A program made the translations under genes and the position numbers. A stretch of DNA of 64,000 bases from JACJXF01 sp038316435 (GTDB taxonomy: Bacteria; Bacteroidota; Bacteroidia; Bacteroidales; GCA-2748055), in the NCBI GenBank assembly GCA_038316435.1, contig JBBQAQ010000007.1, positions 45,586 to 109,585 of the forward strand. Reading direction: 5' to 3'. This document shows positions 35,645 through 44,779 of this stretch, piece by piece. Numbering within the stretch: the first letter of the stretch is position 1; each line of letters starts with the position of its first letter. The notes below the pieces were generated by a model. The model was not told where the DNA came from and did not search any database. It saw only the letters and a list, made by a program, of their open reading frames with translations.

Positions 35645-36820
35645 CTAGCTAAAATATTTCAATGTATAGGCCACAATCACACCCAGATAATTTCCAATGG
35701 CGTATCCAATAATCCCAATAATTATACCCGATAAAACAATTGCTTTATTCTTCAGGACACCAGCAACAACAGGGACAAATGGTGGCGACATGGAAAGGGC
35801 AACTGTTGTTATCAGAAAATTATCCACATCAATTTTAAATATCCATGAAAGAATTCCATGAATTAGCATTGCTCCGGGCACAGCAATAAGTATGTACAAG
35901 AATATTGAAATCAGAAACTCAGAATTTTCGCTGTTAAACATCTTGCTCAGATCAGCTGTAGAAGCCACAACCAAACTGAAAATGAGGATGAAATACATTC
36001 CCAGCTGAAAGGTCTTTTTTATGCGATTTATTGCAGGAAAGGTTGATGCAACAATCCCAAGGGAAGTAATAATAAGAATTGCAATTACCGTTTGGTTGTT
36101 TTTGGGAAACAACATGCTTATCCCACCGCCAATTGCGGAAATGAGAACAGTTAATCCAAATCCCTTTAATAATTTAAGAAAAATAGTTTTTGAGAATATT
36201 CCACTATACGATTCAAATTCGCTCACCATTTCCTCTGTACGATTCAGATTTTCAATTCCATCTGTTGATTTGTAAGGTCGCATAAAGAGTAAAAAGAAAC
36301 GTTGGGCAAAGGTTAGCAGGAATAATAATACAACCGAGCCAACAACCAGATCTGCGGTATTGGTTAATATATAGGTTTCGTTGTCGACGTCAAGCATAGT
36401 AGCTAGAGCAGCAAGATTCGGTGTGCCACCGGTATAAACACCAATAAGCATTCCTGAAATTTTCCAGCAATCGGGAATATGACTTCTGAAAATAAAAAAC
36501 CCGATAACAACCATGATGGTTGCCGCTAAAACTCCCAAGAGCAAGGAAATAAAAGTCGTTTTAGCCAGCTTAACCCATTTTCTTATATCTTCAGAAAAGA
36601 GTAAAAGTGGGATCGCAAGCGGAATAGTAATGGAAGTTAGAATATCATTCATACCTTCAAGGTTAGAAGGAAGAATACCAATATTACCTACAAAAAGGCC
36701 AACGATATAACAAATAACAATTGATCCGATTTTGCGGATATATGAATAGGTGTTACCCAGATAGATTACAAGTACCGGGAAAAGTAGAAAGAATGCTATC
36801 AACAGAATTTTTGCAGTCAT
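35645..36820 (-). CDS. DUF819 family membrane protein (putative transporter)
   Basis: 391 residues with about ten or eleven hydrophobic segments. Diagnostic motifs are IPLAIPLLLFSEDIRKW, GMLIGVYTGGTPNLAAL and TNTADLVVGSVVLL, as in the DUF819 (YjcL-like) family. Substrate unknown; placement 11 bp before hutI suggests import of histidine or a related compound, which is inference. Confidence 0.88.
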   Translation of the reverse strand: MTAKILLIAFFLLFPVLVIYLGNTYSYIRKIGSIVICYIVGLFVGNIGILPSNLEGMNDILTSITIPLAIPLLLFSEDIRKWVKLAKTTFISLLLGVLAATIMVVIGFFIFRSHIPDCWKISGMLIGVYTGGTPNLAALATMLDVDNETYILTNTADLVVGSVVLLFLLTFAQRFFLLFMRPYKSTDGIENLNRTEEMVSEFESYSGIFSKTIFLKLLKGFGLTVLISAIGGGISMLFPKNNQTVIAILIITSLGIVASTFPAINRIKKTFQLGMYFILIFSLVVASTADLSKMFNSENSEFLISIFLYILIAVPGAMLIHGILSWIFKIDVDNFLITTVALSMSPPFVPVVAGVLKNKAIVLSGIIIGIIGYAIGNYLGVIVAYTLKYFS

Positions 36821-37020
36821 TTCGGGATTAGTTGGTTAATAACGGGTTAAAATAACTAACAAATCCGTCGAAATCCAAATCTGCCGTTACGTAATAACAA
36901 GAAAATCAAAATTACATTTTCGTAAAATGCTGAATTTCTGATTTATACAAGGGTTAGAAATTCAGGAAACATAAAAACGTCGTTTCTCACTTCAAAAAAA
37001 CAGAACTTGGATTTTCCTGA
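36821..37020. other. Short intergenic region
   Basis: About 200 bp between the DUF819 gene and an orphan ORF. I see no RNA, repeat or clear promoter. Confidence 0.3.
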
Positions 37021-37425
37021 TTATTGATTTAAAAAGTAAGTTTTCATAAGTGGATAACCTACTTCGTTTAAAAGATCACTGTCAAGGGATATCCGTCCTT
37101 CCCCAGTGAATTTCAGGAAAATATACGTTTCAGAGTTTTTCCCTTTTAAACTGAATTCCAGCTTTCCTGCGTCTTTCGTATAAGTGTAATCACCAACACC
37201 TCTGGTAACTTCAACGGATATGGAAGGAGGAAACATCAGTTTAAATGTATTATTGAACATGTCTGTATTCGATAATCCCGCCATATAATCTGTGTTTTTC
37301 TCAAGGAATGTACTATCAAAAAGAGAAAGTATATTTGGCTCTGATTTGAATGCCGGAATGTCTTTTATTCCTATCGTTGTTTCGGTTGTTGCTGTAAAAA
37401 CCGAGTTAGGCATATTATATGACAC
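37021..37425 (-). pseudogene. Orphan ORF, possible 3' remnant of a larger exported protein
   Basis: 134 codons with no signal peptide. The frame stays open a further 54 bases upstream (translation LTFDVYDTQRGTVSYNMP) until a stop near 37480, with no ATG, so the gene looks 5'-truncated. The text NSVFTATTETTIGIKDIPAFK followed by EPNILSLFD resembles the region after the transglutaminase core in DUF3857-type proteins. The end VGYPLMKTYFLNQ resembles the C-terminus of such proteins (YPxLKxFY). I treat it as a probable decayed copy; it could also be a small real gene using GTG or ATG. Confidence 0.4.
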
Positions 37426-37480
37426 GGTGCCTCTTTGAGTATCATAAACATCAAATGTCAGTAAAACACAGAAGTATTAT

Positions 37481-38776
37481 CTAGAATTTGTAACCCAGTA
37501 AAAAATAATATTTGCTGGTAGATGACTTAATAGTTGAAGTGTTTTGCATCCCGTTTCCCTTTTCGAATCGGGTTTCCAGAGAGAAGTTTTTGTATTTGGC
37601 ACCCAATCCAAACGCATATCCACCTTCATATGCACGAGTCTCATTTAAAGCAGCTCTTTCTGGAGAATAGGTTTTGACTCCAGAAGTAACCTTTTCCTCT
37701 TTCAAAAGGTTAATTTCATTAATAACGTACCCACCTGTCAAGCCTGCATTACAAAAAATGAAACAATTACCTATTGGGTATTTATAACGAAGCATATTTG
37801 TGCGACGAATGTATGAATATCCAATATTCGAATGAAAAATGGTGTAATTCGTGAGATTAGGAAGGTTCCTGTAAGAGTTCTTTATTTCATAAGCAGAATA
37901 AATTAATTCGTTATACAAAGACCATTTATTGTTTTTACCTCTGAAAATGATATCAAGGAATAGTCCTCCAGCGAAATTAAATGAAGGATTAATATCACTA
38001 CCTACCAGATAATCCATAGCAGATCCTGTAAAATATACTTTGGTTAATGACATTCCACCTAAAGCCCCAAAATCGAACCCGATTTTCTCAGATTTCCGCG
38101 AATTTAGAGATTCAGAACCTGAACCGAAATTCCGAAATTCACATACAGAACCTGAACTGTTATAATATAATTCTAACAACTCACCCAATCCATCTTTTGT
38201 ATACTGCAGATTCTGGAGTTCAGGTTGAACTGCAGGAGAATCTTTAAAATAGGCCAACAATTGCCCCCTGAAAACACAATTCTCAACAAGCTCAGTATTG
38301 CCAGCCTTTTTTACGTAAAATTTTTTGTAAATTAACAATTGGTATTTTGAATCCTGAACTATATAAAACTGTTCCTTTTTGTCTGAATTTTTATAACAAT
38401 AAAGACTTTTTGAACCTTTAATTATTGTTTGAAGAAAAATTGTGTCCGCTACAGTTTTTAATGTTGGAGTATTGTCATAGCTATTCGCTGAAACCACCTC
38501 AGATTGCACAATAGCACCAACATATAATTCACCATAAACTCCAAATTTTTTTATATCGAGAGGTAAAAATATTCTGACCTGATCCTTTTCATTTTGCCTG
38601 AATTCTATCTTTTCAGGATTAATTTTCCAGTAATTGTAATTGATGGTTCCCTTTAAAGTGTCTCCACTTAATGAAATTACAAAACCGGGTTTAAAATTTT
38701 TTTGAGAGTTTACTGCAACAAAGCAGGGTAATATCAAAATGACAATCGCCAATAAGCGAAAATGCGTTAAAGTCAT
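37481..38776 (-). CDS. Exported outer-membrane beta-barrel-like protein (431 aa)
   Basis: Signal peptide LLAIVILILPCFVAVNSQ. The N-terminal half begins FKPGFVISLSGDTLKGTINY then NYWKINPEKIEFR, a module repeatedly found in Bacteroidota exported proteins. The second half (from about 235) has alternating hydrophobic strands (FDFGALGGMSLTKVYF; GLGAKYKNFSLETRFEKG) and ends YYFLLGYKF with a terminal Phe, as in small outer-membrane barrels. Function unknown. Confidence 0.75.
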   Translation of the reverse strand: MTLTHFRLLAIVILILPCFVAVNSQKNFKPGFVISLSGDTLKGTINYNYWKINPEKIEFRQNEKDQVRIFLPLDIKKFGVYGELYVGAIVQSEVVSANSYDNTPTLKTVADTIFLQTIIKGSKSLYCYKNSDKKEQFYIVQDSKYQLLIYKKFYVKKAGNTELVENCVFRGQLLAYFKDSPAVQPELQNLQYTKDGLGELLELYYNSSGSVCEFRNFGSGSESLNSRKSEKIGFDFGALGGMSLTKVYFTGSAMDYLVGSDINPSFNFAGGLFLDIIFRGKNNKWSLYNELIYSAYEIKNSYRNLPNLTNYTIFHSNIGYSYIRRTNMLRYKYPIGNCFIFCNAGLTGGYVINEINLLKEEKVTSGVKTYSPERAALNETRAYEGGYAFGLGAKYKNFSLETRFEKGNGMQNTSTIKSSTSKYYFLLGYKF

Positions 38777-38802
38777 AACTTAATAATCGTATATATTAAC
38801 AT

Positions 38803-39288
38803 TTAAAATTTCAGTCTGAATCCTATGCCATTTCCTAGAATTGCAAGTTCGAGTTCATGAATATAAAGATTTCTATTTACCGAAAGGCCACCATTAAAAG
38901 TATTGATGGCTTTATCAGCTTGTTTATTAAACTTCTTAACAACTGGGATAGAAATAACAAGTAAGCCGACACCTACTCCAGCCAAAGCCCATTGAGGATC
39001 ACCGCCTCCCATTGCAGTTCCTATGGGCCAACCTATCAGCCCTCCACCAAATAAACCAAGAACCATAGCCGTGGAGTATGTAGACTTTGCTTCAATAATC
39101 TCCTTGTGAGCTTGCTCATTGCCTTCCATTGCTTTTACAAGTCCTGGCATAGTAAGAGCCTTACCATGTTGAGAGAATTGATAACCGCCGAAAACTTTTT
39201 TCATGGCGATACTATCGGATTGAGCATTTACAATTGCAAAACTGGCAAAAAAGAAAAAAAACAGGTTGATTAATGCAAATCTTTTCAT
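38803..39288 (-). CDS. Hypothetical exported protein (161 aa)
   Basis: Signal peptide LINLFFFFFASFAIVNAQ. Two glycine-rich hydrophobic stretches (AMVLGLFGGGLIGWPIGTAM; WALAGVGVGLLVISIPVV) could be one or two membrane helices. It ends GNGIGFRLKF with terminal Phe. It lies 26 bp upstream of the barrel-like gene on the same strand, so both are probably co-transcribed. Function unknown. Confidence 0.72.
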   Translation of the reverse strand: MKRFALINLFFFFFASFAIVNAQSDSIAMKKVFGGYQFSQHGKALTMPGLVKAMEGNEQAHKEIIEAKSTYSTAMVLGLFGGGLIGWPIGTAMGGGDPQWALAGVGVGLLVISIPVVKKFNKQADKAINTFNGGLSVNRNLYIHELELAILGNGIGFRLKF

Positions 39289-39486
39289 CTTGGTAACATT
39301 TTAGCGGATAAAACTCATTTAATCTTTTAATTCAAATGTTTTCACCGGAAACATCTTAAAAATAAATAAAAGGTATTGTTATCTAAACTATCTACTCTTT
39401 AATTGGGGAATCGAAATTAGTAAATATTTTCAGGAAAATAAATTAGGCTTGCTAGCAATGATTATTTTAAATAATTCTAAATAATA

Positions 39487-39517
39487 TTTGCCCTTAAAAG
39501 CTTTTGGCCTATCTTTG
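39487..39517 (+). promoter_or_regulatory. Bacteroidota promoter of fabI
   Basis: TTTG (39487-39490), a spacer of exactly 19 bp and TATCTTTG (39510-39517) match both consensus elements perfectly. The start site near 39524 lies downstream of an alternative in-frame ATG at 39504, which supports the ATG at 39546 as the fabI start. Confidence 0.85.
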
Positions 39518-39545
39518 CCCAACTTTTAACCTAATCAATATTTGT

Positions 39546-40376
39546 ATGTCTTATAATCTTCTTAAAGGAAAAAAAGGTATCATTTTTGGTGCTCTGAATG
39601 ATCAGTCAATTGCATGGAAAGTAGCAGAAAAAGCTCACGAAGAAGGCGCTGTGTTTACGCTTTCCAACACAGCTGTTGCCCTTCGTTTGGGTACGCTTGA
39701 TGAGTTAGCCAAAAAAACCAACTCCGAAATCATTCATGCTGACGCCACCAATGTTGCGGAAATCGAAAAAGTTTTTGCCCGCACTATGGAAATTTATGGA
39801 GGCAAAATAGATTTTGTATTGCACTCGATTGGGATGTCACCTAATGTGAGAAAAGGTATTCCTTACGACAATATAGATTATCCTAACTTCCTCAAAACAC
39901 TTGATATTTCAGCGCTTTCCTTTCATAAGATGCTACAGGTGGCACGTAAAATGGATGCTATCAATGAATGGGGATCTGTGGTTGCGCTAAGTTATGTTGC
40001 AGCTCAAAGAACCTTGTTTGGATACAATGATATGGCCGATGCTAAATCTCTTCTTGAATCTATTGCCCGTAGCTTTGGATATATCTATGGCCGCGATAAA
40101 AAAATACGAATTAACACAATCTCTCAATCTCCTACCCGTACAACAGCAGGTAGCGGAGTATCGGGTATCGATACTTTGATCGACTTTACAGAGAGAATGT
40201 CTCCCCTGGGAAATGCAAGTGCTGAAGATTGTGCCGATTATTGCATCACAATGTTTTCTGATCTAACTAAGAAAGTAACCATGCAAAATCTTTTCCATGA
40301 TGGTGGTTTTTCAAGCATGGGTATGAGTTATAAGGCTATTACTCAATATAATAAGAGTTTTGAGGAATGTGACTAA
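39546..40376 (+). CDS. fabI: Enoyl-[acyl-carrier-protein] reductase
   Basis: 276 residues from the ATG at 39546 (MSYNLLKGKKGIIFGALND). Features: NAD-binding GALNDQSIAWKVAE, LHSIGMSP, SYVAAQRTLFGYNDMADAK with the Tyr-x6-Lys catalytic pair, and ARSFGYIYGRDKKIRINTIS. It reduces trans-2-enoyl-ACP in the last step of fatty-acid elongation. The protein carries insertions typical of the divergent Bacteroidota FabI. Convergent with recN; repeat copy B lies between. Confidence 0.94.
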   Translation: MSYNLLKGKKGIIFGALNDQSIAWKVAEKAHEEGAVFTLSNTAVALRLGTLDELAKKTNSEIIHADATNVAEIEKVFARTMEIYGGKIDFVLHSIGMSPNVRKGIPYDNIDYPNFLKTLDISALSFHKMLQVARKMDAINEWGSVVALSYVAAQRTLFGYNDMADAKSLLESIARSFGYIYGRDKKIRINTISQSPTRTTAGSGVSGIDTLIDFTERMSPLGNASAEDCADYCITMFSDLTKKVTMQNLFHDGGFSSMGMSYKAITQYNKSFEECD

Positions 40377-40395
40377 TATGATTTGGGGGATTGTG

Positions 40396-40496
40396 GTCAA
40401 AAAAAGTTGGCGATTTTCAAAAAAAAAAATTATTATAAGCTGATTTTTAGTTTTTGACCGCATTAAACATGAGGGGTTTAAACCCCGTATGTTTTT
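40396..40496 (+). repeat. Family-2 palindromic repeat, copy B
   Basis: Same structure as copy A: GTCAAAAAAAGTTGGCGATT, AGCTGATTTTTAG, and a right end with GGGGTTTAAACCCC and ATGTTTTT. It occupies most of the 141-bp gap between the fabI and recN stop codons. Confidence 0.88.
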
Positions 40497-40517
40497 GGAG
40501 TTACCTAGTATTTCAAT

Positions 40518-42170
40518 TTACGATAGTAATTCCCTGGCATTCGCCATTGCAGCATCGGTAGTTTGTTCGCCGCTTAGCATACGTGCTATTTCGACAAGCC
40601 GGTCATTTTTCTCTAATTGCTTTATTTCAGTAATGGTACCGGAGGCTTTTTCAAATTTGTAAACCAACAAATGCTGATCGCCTTTGGCTGCTACCTGAGG
40701 AAGGTGCGTGATTGCAAAAACCTGGCGTGAAGCCGACATTTCCTTCATTATCTTCCCAACTTTGTAAGCAATTTCTCCGGAAACGCCAGTGTCTATTTCA
40801 TCAAAAATTATGGTTGGAAGCCCCAGTGATCCTGAGATAATGGATTTAATACTGAGCATTAACCGGGATAATTCGCCGCCTGAGGCAATTTTAGCAATAT
40901 CCTGAAGATCGGTTTTCCTGTTTGCTGTGAAGAGAAATTTCACTGAATCAAAACCATGAAGTGTAGGTTCTTCAAGGGTCTGACATTGAATTTTGAACTG
41001 AGCGTTAGGGATTCCGAGTTGCATAAGAAGTTCGATAATTGTGGCTTCCATTAAAGGGACTGACTTTCTTCGGTGAGCAGACAGTTTTCCTCCAAGTTCC
41101 TTAACTTTCATAGAACGAGATCCTAATTCTTTTTCAAGATCGCTGATGCGGAATTCAGCAGAGTTAAGTTCAAGAATTCTGTTATCCATTTCTTCTCTAA
41201 GGCGTATCAGTTCTTCAATCCCGTTAACTCGGTGCTTTTGAAGCAATAAATACAAAAGATTTAGCCTTTCCTGAACTTTTTCAAGGGATGCAGGGTCAAC
41301 CTCGGTTTTATCGGCAAGCTTTTCAATTTCCGAACTGATATCTCTTAATTCGATCACTGAACTGCCGATTCGCTGTTTAAGGCCTTCAGCGACAGGGTAA
41401 AACTTTGAAAGCTTCAAAAGGGTATTTTCCGCTTCTTTTAAAAGGTTAACCACGTTGGCCTCATCCCCTGAAATAGTCTGATACACAGAATAAAGTCCGG
41501 ATTTTATTTCTTCAGCATGACTCAAGATTTCAAGTTGCTTTTCCATATCTTCAACTTCACCTTCTTTAATATTTGCCTGATCAAGCTCGGTAAACTGAAA
41601 TAAAAGAAAATCGAGTTCGGCTCGGGCTTTTTCCGAACTTTGTTTTAGAATTTCAAGTTCTTTGTAAATAGAAGTGTACCCTCGATATTCTTCCTGAAAT
41701 TCCTCAAGTAAAACAGTTGAAGCAGCGTATGCATCGAGCACTCCAAGTTGATATAGATTATGGTTCAGGTCAAGGTTTTCGTGCTGTGAGTGAATATCAA
41801 TTAAAAAATCACCGGCATCTTTCAATATCTGAAGACTTACGGGAGTGTCGTTGATAAAAGCACGGGATTTACCATTCGGACTAATTTCTCTTCGCAAAAT
41901 AATGTTGGAATCCGGTTCAATTTCATTTGCTTCGAGCATAGCGTCGAGACGTTGGCTTTTAAATGCAAATATTCCTTCAACTACACATTTAATTTCTTTA
42001 TTTTTCAAAACTGAAGCATCTCCCCTATTCCCCAGAATAAGTCCCAATGCCCCAAGCAGAATGGATTTCCCTGCTCCCGTCTCCCCAGTTATAGTAGTCA
42101 GCCCACCCGAAAACTGAATTTCAAGTTCTTCAATAATAGCGTAATTGCTTACCGAGAGTGAGCGGATCAT
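40518..42170 (-). CDS. recN: DNA repair protein RecN
   Basis: 550 residues, SMC-like ATPase. Walker A TTITGETGAGKSILLGALGL near residue 30, a long coiled-coil centre (about 160-360), ABC signature ASGGELSRLMLSIKSI, Walker B TIIFDEIDTGVSGEIA and AITHLPQVAAKGDQHLLV. It takes part in double-strand break repair. Last gene of the leftward bamD-rpoZ-coaBC-porD-recN cluster, 19 bp after porD. Confidence 0.95.
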   Translation of the reverse strand: MIRSLSVSNYAIIEELEIQFSGGLTTITGETGAGKSILLGALGLILGNRGDASVLKNKEIKCVVEGIFAFKSQRLDAMLEANEIEPDSNIILRREISPNGKSRAFINDTPVSLQILKDAGDFLIDIHSQHENLDLNHNLYQLGVLDAYAASTVLLEEFQEEYRGYTSIYKELEILKQSSEKARAELDFLLFQFTELDQANIKEGEVEDMEKQLEILSHAEEIKSGLYSVYQTISGDEANVVNLLKEAENTLLKLSKFYPVAEGLKQRIGSSVIELRDISSEIEKLADKTEVDPASLEKVQERLNLLYLLLQKHRVNGIEELIRLREEMDNRILELNSAEFRISDLEKELGSRSMKVKELGGKLSAHRRKSVPLMEATIIELLMQLGIPNAQFKIQCQTLEEPTLHGFDSVKFLFTANRKTDLQDIAKIASGGELSRLMLSIKSIISGSLGLPTIIFDEIDTGVSGEIAYKVGKIMKEMSASRQVFAITHLPQVAAKGDQHLLVYKFEKASGTITEIKQLEKNDRLVEIARMLSGEQTTDAAMANARELLS

Positions 42171-42189
42171 AGATTTTTCTTTGAATGAT

Positions 42190-43104
42190 TTATTTCTTGG
42201 CTTCGGTTATGGCTTTATATTTGGAGGAATTTGCCTGATCAATTTCATTCAAAATTGCAATAACCCTTGATCTTTCTTCTGGAAATGATTCCGAAAAAAG
42301 CTTCACAAATTCATCACTTTTGGCATCGAACAAAACGTGCATTGGATGCATAAAAGGGTCGGGTTTCTTGCGGTATACTGCCTGTAAAAGTTCAAGATCA
42401 GTAGCTATTGATGCGCGGGCTTCAACTGGCTTTGAGTCCATTAAATCGAGGCCCTGACGGTGATAACGATAAATAAAATCACGGCATGGGGCATAATCCG
42501 CATCCAAAAGATCTTTAACAAGCCAGTAGCGGTTTTTATGAGAAGTATTATCGAATGGTTTCCAGCCTTTATCGGGTGCATTCTGCGCATTGTCTACAAT
42601 TTTTTCCGCTGCTTGAAAATAAGGCGTTCCCCCGTCAAATCCAAACGAATCGTAATCCAAACCCAAAACAAAATAAGCATAGTAAGCCAGAATGGAAGTA
42701 AGGTTTGAAATATGACTTGTGGGATCAAATTCCAGGGGTTCAAATTCGATATATCTGAATTGAAGGTCGTTATCCATATAATTCAGCATCACAGTATTAT
42801 AATTCGTATTAAAGATAGTGCGGCGTGACTGAATCTGAAGTGTACCTTTGAATTCGTCGGCGGAGAGTTGTTCCTGAATATTAAACATCAGGTTGCATTC
42901 TATTCTTTCCTCGATGCCAAATACATGATTAGTCCATACTTTGTTATTCATAAATTCAAAAATAGCAGTTTGAAGAGTCTCGAAAACCTGTTTATTCGTT
43001 CCCTGAACCTGCTGACTAACCACCTGAACATTGCATTTTAGCTCTTGAGCTTTTGCAAAGCTGAAAAGTGATATAAGCACAAAAATCCCTGCAATTCTCT
43101 TCAT
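42190..43104 (-). CDS. porD: PorD-family protein (DUF4835), type IX secretion
   Basis: 304 residues starting at the ATG at 43104, just past the coaB stop codon; the longer frame begins at GTG 43110. Signal peptide IAGIFVLISLFSFAKA. Body motifs: CNVQVVSQQVQGTNKQVFET, VWTNHVFGIEERIECN, LNYMDNDLQFRYIEFEPLE, LAYYAYFVLGLDYDSFG and HVLFDAKSDEFVKLFS. DUF4835 proteins are annotated as PorD, a periplasmic accessory of type IX secretion. The position between coaBC and recN is conserved in the phylum. Confidence 0.92.
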   Translation of the reverse strand: MKRIAGIFVLISLFSFAKAQELKCNVQVVSQQVQGTNKQVFETLQTAIFEFMNNKVWTNHVFGIEERIECNLMFNIQEQLSADEFKGTLQIQSRRTIFNTNYNTVMLNYMDNDLQFRYIEFEPLEFDPTSHISNLTSILAYYAYFVLGLDYDSFGFDGGTPYFQAAEKIVDNAQNAPDKGWKPFDNTSHKNRYWLVKDLLDADYAPCRDFIYRYHRQGLDLMDSKPVEARASIATDLELLQAVYRKKPDPFMHPMHVLFDAKSDEFVKLFSESFPEERSRVIAILNEIDQANSSKYKAITEAKK

Positions 43105-43106
43105 AA

Positions 43107-43748
43107 TCACTTTATTAATGCGATAAGTTTATTCACAATATCTACGGCAACCTCCTGCTTAGATTTTAACTCAAATTTATCAATATTATTGTTTTTGTCA
43201 ATAATACTAATCTTATTGGTATCGGTTCCAAAACCTGCACCTTCATCGTTCATGCTATTTAAAACTATGAAATCCAGATTTTTACGCTTCAGTTTTTCTT
43301 TTGCGTTATTTAGTTCATTATCTGTTTCCAGAGCAAATCCAGCTAAAACCTGGGATTTAGTTTTTAAAATCCCTAATTCAGCAGCAATATCTTTTGTTGG
43401 TTTAAAAGTAATACTCCAGTCAGACTTTTCGCGCTTAACTTTCTTACTTAATGTTTCCAAGGGAGAAAAATCAGCTACAGCGGCCGATAAAATTGCAGCG
43501 TTGCATGAAGAAAAAATATTGACACATTCTGCATACATTTCAGCGGCAGTTTGCACTCGAATCAGTTTAATGGTCTTATTTTTTGTTTCGAGGGATACGG
43601 GACCGCTGATCAGAATTACCTCTGCGCCTTCATTTGCGCAGACTTCTGCAATAGCAAAACCCATTTTACCGGTTGAATGGTTTCCAAGAAAACGAACAGG
43701 ATCGATAGGTTCAAATGTAGGTCCTGCTGTGATCAGGATACGTTGCAA
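43107..43748 (-). CDS. coaBC: Phosphopantothenate-cysteine ligase part of a frameshifted CoaBC
   Basis: The CoaB half: ILITAGPTFEPIDPVRFLGN, HSTGKMGFAIAEVC, SAAVADFSPLE, KPTKDIAAELG, LAGFALETDNELNNAKEKL and NDEGAGFGTDTNKISII. It joins cysteine to 4'-phosphopantothenate in coenzyme A synthesis. As an isolated ORF it could only start at a TTG (43748), and the same frame reads upstream LELQ into a run of ten A. The CoaC half ends at 43733 in the other frame, so the two overlap. This is one bifunctional gene broken (or recoded) at the A10 tract. Confidence 0.85.
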   Translation of the reverse strand: MQRILITAGPTFEPIDPVRFLGNHSTGKMGFAIAEVCANEGAEVILISGPVSLETKNKTIKLIRVQTAAEMYAECVNIFSSCNAAILSAAVADFSPLETLSKKVKREKSDWSITFKPTKDIAAELGILKTKSQVLAGFALETDNELNNAKEKLKRKNLDFIVLNSMNDEGAGFGTDTNKISIIDKNNNIDKFELKSKQEVAVDIVNKLIALIK

Positions 43749-44308
43749 CTCAAGTTTTTTTTTTCAGGAGAGAGCAATGGAAGAATTCGCTGAAGGATTA
43801 CTTCAGGTTCCTGAAGCCTGCCAATTCCCTGTAAACCAGAAGCCAGGTCACCACTGGCAGGTTCAATTAAAATATTCCCGTAGGATTGTAAAACAGCGAT
43901 ATTTTTTTGTGTAGAGGGATGTTTGTACATATCGAGATCCATAGCAGGTGCGAATACCACAGGACATTTAGCTGCCAAATATGTAGCAATCAACAGGTTA
44001 TCAGGCATCCCGTTTGCCATTTTCGCCATACTGGTAGCAGTAACCGGAGCAATAAGAAAGAGGTCGGCCCAATTACCTAAATCGACATGACTGTTCCACA
44101 TTCCGTCGTCTTTAAAAAACTCAGAAAGTACAGGATGTGTGGATAATGCGGCTAATGTTCCTTTGGTTACAAACTTCTCGGCAAAAGGAGAAAGAATAAC
44201 TTTTACTTCAGCTCCTTCACGAATCAACAGACGAAGAAGAAAAACCGCTTTATATGCAGCGATACTGCCGGTTATACCAAGAAGTATTTTTTTTCCTTTT
44301 AAGTCCAT
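43733..44308 (-). CDS. coaBC: Phosphopantothenoylcysteine decarboxylase part of a frameshifted CoaBC
   Basis: The flavin-dependent CoaC half: KKILLGITGSIAAYKAVFLL, then NWADLFLIAPVTATSMAKMA, GMPDNLLIATYLAAKCPVVF and APAMDLDMYKHPS. After SPEKK the frame ends with NLSCNVS and a stop. In intact CoaBC proteins this point is the linker to CoaB. A single added A (or two removed) in the A10 run would fuse the frames as SPEKK(K)LELQRILITAGPT. It decarboxylates phosphopantothenoylcysteine. The gene lies 120 bp after rpoZ. Confidence 0.85.
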   Translation of the reverse strand: MDLKGKKILLGITGSIAAYKAVFLLRLLIREGAEVKVILSPFAEKFVTKGTLAALSTHPVLSEFFKDDGMWNSHVDLGNWADLFLIAPVTATSMAKMANGMPDNLLIATYLAAKCPVVFAPAMDLDMYKHPSTQKNIAVLQSYGNILIEPASGDLASGLQGIGRLQEPEVILQRILPLLSPEKKNLSCNVS

Positions 44309-44428
44309 AATAGTATAGTTTCAGGACAAACAAAACCTAATGAAAGTGGGTTAAAGACTTTATAATCAACACATCTCCAATGAAATAGTTTGAAAACAAA
44401 AATCAAAATCACGAACAAAGAACAGAGC

Positions 44429-44779
44429 TTAGTTACTTTCTGTATCCTCTTCCAGTTTTACTGGTTCCGACACACGGTAATAAATACCATCTTCGAGAAA
44501 TTCCTGAAGGGCAATAAGTGTTGGTTTTGGCAAACGCTCATAAAACTTAGAAATTTCGATTTGCTCACGATTTTCGAAAACTTCCTCCAGGTTATCTGTG
44601 TAGTATGCAAATTCTTCAAGTTTACGATTGAGTTCCTGTTTCATCTCAACGCTGATCTGATTAGATCTTTTGCTAATGATCATAACACTTTCGTAAATAT
44701 TTACAGTATTTACACTCATATCGCGCAAATCCTGTGTAACAGTTGTTGCGGCTGCTTTACTTTTTTTGTAATCTATCAT
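44429..44779 (-). CDS. rpoZ: RNA polymerase omega subunit (Rpb6-like)
   Basis: 116 residues. The conserved omega helix region is VNIYESVMIISKRSNQISVE followed by MKQELNRKLEEF, the Bacteroidota form of RpoZ/Rpb6. A C-terminal extension (PKPTLIALQEFLEDGIYYRV) is lineage-typical. It stabilises the beta' subunit. Its ATG overlaps the bamD stop by one base (TAATG), so the two are translationally coupled. Confidence 0.9.
   Translation of the reverse strand: MIDYKKSKAAATTVTQDLRDMSVNTVNIYESVMIISKRSNQISVEMKQELNRKLEEFAYYTDNLEEVFENREQIEISKFYERLPKPTLIALQEFLEDGIYYRVSEPVKLEEDTESN

Noticed and set aside
43189..43914. A 241-codon plus-strand ORF across coaBC
   Set aside because: It is antisense to the well-supported CoaC and CoaB coding frames, spans the A10 tract as poly-F, and has no recognisable domain.
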